This document shows, piece after piece, positions 59,941 through 64,000 of a DNA stretch of 64,000 nt (the stretch's first letter is position 1; each line of letters begins with the position of its first letter). The notes beneath the pieces were generated by a model that worked only from the letters and a program-made list of their open reading frames with translations, did no database searches and had not been told where the DNA came from. The stretch lies in NCBI GenBank assembly GCA_963556695.1, contig CAUWAG010000013.1:496001-560000 (forward strand). The letters run 5' to 3'. Position numbers and translations under genes: made by a program. The stretch is from Anthostomella pinea (lineage: Eukaryota; Ascomycota; Sordariomycetes; Xylariales; Xylariaceae).

Positions 59941-61090
59941 GATGTTGAGGCAAGTGCGTAGGTACTGAACAGGGACAGGGACGTTTCTTGGGGTAAATTG
60001 GGTTCAGCAGGGTGGTATAGGAGTACGGGCAGGCATGCATGGGCACTTTCAGCAGCGGTGGCATCGCATCATGGTTGACGGCTGGGTATAATACGTTTGA
60101 ACGCCTGGTGTGTATAGGCAGAGTGGTCTGAGACGGATGCTTGTATTATATGTGCCCTCAAGTGTTTTGATGGCGCACACGACGCGTCCTCTTCCATTTC
60201 GGTCGGGCGGCTAGTCGCTTACGGATACCCCCTAAAGTCGTATTTGAATACTGTACATTCCATTGTTTTCCTGCCATCGCTGCTTATGGTGATGTGGTAT
60301 AATGTGCGGTGTTCATTGCTACTCCAACCCCCTTCCAACATATTGACCACCAAAAGGGAACCTTCGTACATCGACCTGACTTCCACAGTTTGCGCATTCA
60401 AGACTTCCATGTCATCGACCTCAAGACATACCTTAGCCATCAAGGCATACAACTCCAAAAGAGAATCAAGCGCAAAAAATGCGAAACATACACCACCGGG
60501 GATTCGCTGGTCGTCACCGACCCAACTACTAATCCGGCGGTGATAGGACATGTCTGTTGGAATCATGACCGTTCATCTATGGTTGTATTGAGTTGGAAAC
60601 CGGTTGCCTCGGGCAGAGCACACAGCACGGACCTCGAGCCAGTTGCATACGGGCGGTTATACCGAGAGAAAAACGGGCACACCTTACATCTTTTACGTTT
60701 GCATCCCGTTTCGATCGTGTCCCATTAGCTGCCTAGCTGAAGTGCTGACATGACAAGGATATGACAGGGCATAGGTAAGAGTCCAATCAGCTAGCTACCT
60801 TAAGAGCTGATATCCAGGCATGAAACAAGAACTGCTTGGCATGCATGAAAATTCATCTCAGGTGCCTAGGCAAACAGGAAGGGCGCTGAGGTATCGGTTT
60901 GTCTGTGATGGGCATGCCTGCGTATGTCTGGTGTCCTTGGTTCAATATCCTTTAGAAGCTATGGGCTTAACCTGGGAAAACCGCCGTTCCTAAACTACCT
61001 AAGACTGGATAGGATTGGATAATTAAGAGAGGCCTATTATTAGATGGCCTAAGTTAAAAAAAGCGCGAAAGTGACAGCTTCATATAATAT
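59941..61090. other. Intergenic region, no supported gene
   Basis: Two overlapping ORFs on opposite strands (115 codons minus at 60219-60566; 139 codons plus at 60309-60728) lack recognisable domains. The sequence becomes AT-richer toward the right. Confidence 0.4.
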
Positions 61091-61464
61091 TGTCACAATT
61101 CAGGGACCAATATGGGGTCAGAATTGCGTCACCCTGGCTGTACCGGATCACCTGGTGGATCATAGCAACAACAGTGGCGATCCTATAGCAGATGTTAGCA
61201 TTTAAATAATGGCATTCGTGGCATGAAATAATAATAGCAACAAAATAAAATGTATTAATAAATATAGTGCTCTTTATATCGTTAAGCACTGCGCCTTGTA
61301 AACCGGCTTATAAGTCAAAAGGTTAACAAACAGGAAGAGATAAGGTGCTATTATTGCTCATATTGTTTTAAATATCAAGCACGAACAGCTTATAAGCCAC
61401 TCATTTTAAACACATATTATAATACTTATGTCACAATTCAGGAACCAATATGGGGTCAGAATTG
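61091..61464. repeat. 36-bp direct repeat flanking 302 bp, partly palindromic
   Basis: Copies at 61091-61126 and 61429-61464 both start TGTCACAATTCAGG and end GGGGTCAGAATTG. They differ at one position (G/A, the transition type RIP makes). In the second copy the outer CACAATTC and GAATTGTG arms are exact inverted repeats. The TGTCA start is what an LTR boundary would look like. Confidence 0.8.
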
Positions 61465-63430
61465 TGGTGAATTGTTTGCGTGATTGTTTATCGGGTCTGA
61501 GGACCAAATCTAGTACTAAATACGCACTGAAGTACAAAGATTGGCCTATCCATTAATCTTACAGTCAATAGAGCCTTGCCTGTCACCTCCTGAAAGCCAC
61601 CACTTCTGGTGCTTTCACCCCTTTCACTCCTTTGACCACTAATTCTGGCCTAATCCTGGCCAGATTCAGCTGCCTGACAGCTGGCACCACACCTGTACAA
61701 CACTTGTATCCCACACCTTTTTATTTAAGCTAAGAGCACTATTATATTAAAGACGTTCAACTTACTTCAAAAATCGATTACTTTCTTTAAGTTGCACGTA
61801 TACTTTACCTTGTATATAAAGTAATTATCATTGCACTACGCATTATAAGTTATATGTAAGAAAGACATTTAAAAGATGCGACCCTTACTAAGTAATACAA
61901 CGTATAATTTCTATTTAAACGATAGTTACAACGACGAATTCGAGTATTACTACTAGTTTTTCTTAATAAAAGCGTAAAAAAGCTTATAAACAAACGCGAA
62001 ATATATAACTTGACTTTTTTAACTTTTACCTCGACTCAAAAAGGTAATACTAGTATTGATATAGTATTTTAAGCTACTTTTAAACTCCTAAAATCGCGAT
62101 AACGTAGGTATAATATATAATCGCTTCTTACTCGTTTCAAACCGCTTCCCACGGCTTGAAAAGCTCGACATTTAAAGAAAGGTCGAACTATACAAGCTTA
62201 GTTAAGCGCTTTTAATCTATATCAAAAGGCTTTAAATCGAGTTATTAGTCGTTTTACTTGATAATAAAAACTCGGTAACTAATTTTTTACGATGTGTTCT
62301 TAGCCTTAAAGAAGTATAAAACCTTCCTACTATATAATATAACACTATTACTATAAGATATTAACTAGCCTTACTTTAACAGATTAAACTTCAAAATCGT
62401 TAAACTATTAAGAAAACAGTTTATTTACTCTTTAAATAACATCCTTCACTTTTACATATTTACGTAAGAAATACTATATTAACAATGGATAAGTCGGAAA
62501 AAGCGCTTAAGTTTAACTTTAGCTGGTACTTTAATGTTTATATTACGACTATTAAATGTTGATTAAAGCCGAGACAAGACCAAGATAAGAAATACCAGTT
62601 TAATAAAAAACGTACTAAGTAATAATAAAGAACTAAGTAATAGTCTTTTTAATAACGAAGTCCCAGATAATAGTTATTAGCGTGTTAAATAAGTATATAG
62701 TTAATTTCTCTTCAATCTAAGTATCTCAAATCTTAGTTTATAGTATTTGCTTTTCGTTTATAATACTTGTAAGAATTTTATTCGCTTATAACATTTTATT
62801 TATTATAAATAAGTCTTTATAATCCTTTTATAAATTGGCGCGGTTTAATTATATAATAGCGACGCTTTTTTCGGTTTAAAGTGGCGATCTTATCGCTTAG
62901 TCTCGTTTAGCTATCACTTTTATCATGCTACTTAAGTCTCACATTGACCTAGGGTTTATGCTTATAAGTCTTGCTTAAGTTTCTATACCGGATAACGCGC
63001 ACTCTTTATACAAGCTTTAAACCTTAACATAATTACTTATCTTAAAACCCCCTTTAAAGAGATGCTTTAAACATTATAGCTACTTATTTAAAAGTTAAAT
63101 TAAGCTAGTCAACGTAAAAAGTATATGGATAAATATACTTAGTTTAAGCACTATCGTAAAGTAAGTGTCTAAAGCTGTAAAAAAGCTATAATAAAACAAG
63201 GTCTTTTTATAAAGCTAGTTAATATCCGTTTATTTAAGCTGTTCGAGTTTTTTGAAAGCTCGATTTAATTAAAGCGAAACATGGATTATATACAGTGAAA
63301 AACACGACTATTATTGTTATTAAAGTAATAAGCTTTTAAAAGCGACGACTTTGTAACTTTAAATACGAGAACTAAGACGTAAAACTAACGTTAAAATTAC
63401 CTTATTAAACCTTCGGCGTTTTTCCTTCTT
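61429..63430. mobile_element. AT-rich, RIP-like relic, probably an LTR retrotransposon
   Basis: From about 61429 to 61790 the sequence resembles an LTR (TGTCAC start, TTTTTATTTAAG TATA-like element near 61720). From about 61800 to 63420 the sequence is strongly AT-rich, free of ORFs, and visually rich in TA with few CA dinucleotides while CG persists. This is the signature of repeat-induced point mutation acting on a repeated element. GC content returns abruptly near 63430. The element class cannot be proved because no protein motif survives. It could also be a DNA transposon or another repeat. Confidence 0.6.
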
Positions 63431-64000
63431 ACATGTTTTAATAAGGCCAAGTTCTTCGCGAGTGAGCGGGCAAAGCGCGACTAAGTCGCCCGTTGCGAAA
63501 AGCCCGAGGGGCGCTGTCTGGCCACTATCACTGTAATCATCGTTACCATGTTGTCTCGTCGGGTGTGATAGAGAAGAGGGAATGAGGAAGGGCGCGAGGG
63601 AGGAGCGCCCGCGAGCTGGAGATAAATGTACGCGATGGTGACTGGCATCAAGACCTGCCTGCATGGAGGCCTGCTTCGCCTAATGCACGGCGAGCCAACA
63701 TCACCGGTACAGTGTGTGTACAATATGAAAGGGGTGTACGGCAGGAGGGTACAGGCACTGAACAACTCACATAGAAGCGAAACAGATTGCGCGACGGTGG
63801 GAGCAGACTGGCTGTGAGCGAACTCGACGCCCAGACGAAATGTGGTTTCCAGAATCGGGACGAGCAGCCTTTTCTGGCAGGCACGTCAGTCACGTGGATC
63901 TTAGTCAGCGATGGCGACCGTTGTCCGCCCCACCCCAGCAGACGAACCTCCGGTATCTGGCTTATTTAAGGCAGAGCGGACGGGATGCCAAGTTCTCCTG
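63431..64000. other. GC-normal flank, no supported gene
   Basis: Short ORFs on both strands with no recognisable content. It may be the edge of a gene continuing beyond the window. Confidence 0.4.

Noticed and set aside
60219..60728. Overlapping ORFs on opposite strands after SIP3
   Set aside because: Neither resembles a known family and they overlap each other. I could not choose one on evidence.
61091..64000. Telomere-proximal end of a chromosome
   Set aside because: No TTAGGG repeats are visible, and GC-normal sequence resumes after the AT-rich block.

Overview
The window is nuclear DNA of a filamentous ascomycete (Pezizomycotina, most likely a Sordariomycete; placement below class is not possible from sequence alone). 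This rests on short GT-AG introns, mostly about 50-110 nt with CTGAC/CTAAC-type branch sites, GC-rich coding exons, single genes on both strands with no operons, a tRNA with a short intron next to the anticodon, and an AT-rich block that looks mutated by RIP.

Layout. 1-1631 is the 3' part of an NRDE-2 gene. 1.6-6.9 kb is gene-poor: a doubtful small ORF, a diverged tandem repeat, an intron-bearing tRNA-Gly(UCC), a broken GMC oxidoreductase gene on the minus strand, and a strongly promoted small gene whose product carries two copies of GRGSYDTTGT. 7.0-10.5 kb holds a secreted GH18 chitinase with a CBM18 module set inside its catalytic domain, convergent with a secreted calcineurin-like phosphoesterase. 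12.4-16.5 kb holds an unknown Cys/Pro-rich protein and a type I membrane sensor-like protein. 17.4-22.1 kb is a very large Hos4-like ankyrin/coiled-coil protein. 23.8-25.6 kb is a tail-to-tail ALKBH6 and DFG10 (polyprenol reductase) pair. 26.8-29.0 kb is a seven-exon secreted GMC oxidoreductase. 30.9-31.6 kb is a small zinc-finger protein. 32.6-34.1 kb is the GTPase RBG1/DRG1. About 5.8 kb without a convincing gene precedes a CENP-B/Tc5-type HTH regulator (39.9-41.7 kb). 43.3-46.9 kb is a PXA-domain protein with a 1,457-nt intron. MSS51 and RSE1 then share a 441-bp divergent promoter (47.7-53.7 kb), followed by a zinc-binding/LysM/UBA-like protein and a SIP3/LAM-family BAR-PH-GRAM-VASt sterol-transfer protein (to 59.9 kb). 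From about 61.1 to 63.4 kb lies an ORF-free, TA-rich relic, probably a RIP-mutated LTR retrotransposon, with a 36-bp partly palindromic direct repeat on its left side.

Most genes are conserved housekeeping functions: RNA surveillance, splicing, mitochondrial translation, dolichol synthesis, sterol transfer and ribosome-associated GTPase. The accessory content is the secreted set (chitinase, phosphoesterase, GMC enzyme), the broken GMC gene, the repeat-bearing small protein and the transposon relic. I did not find a clear multi-gene undescribed system. The best leads are the repeat-bearing small protein, the inserted CBM18, the giant intron with its early stop, the zinc/LysM/UBA architecture and the isolated CENP-B-type regulator. 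All exon boundaries were deduced by eye from splice signals, reading frame and family similarity.
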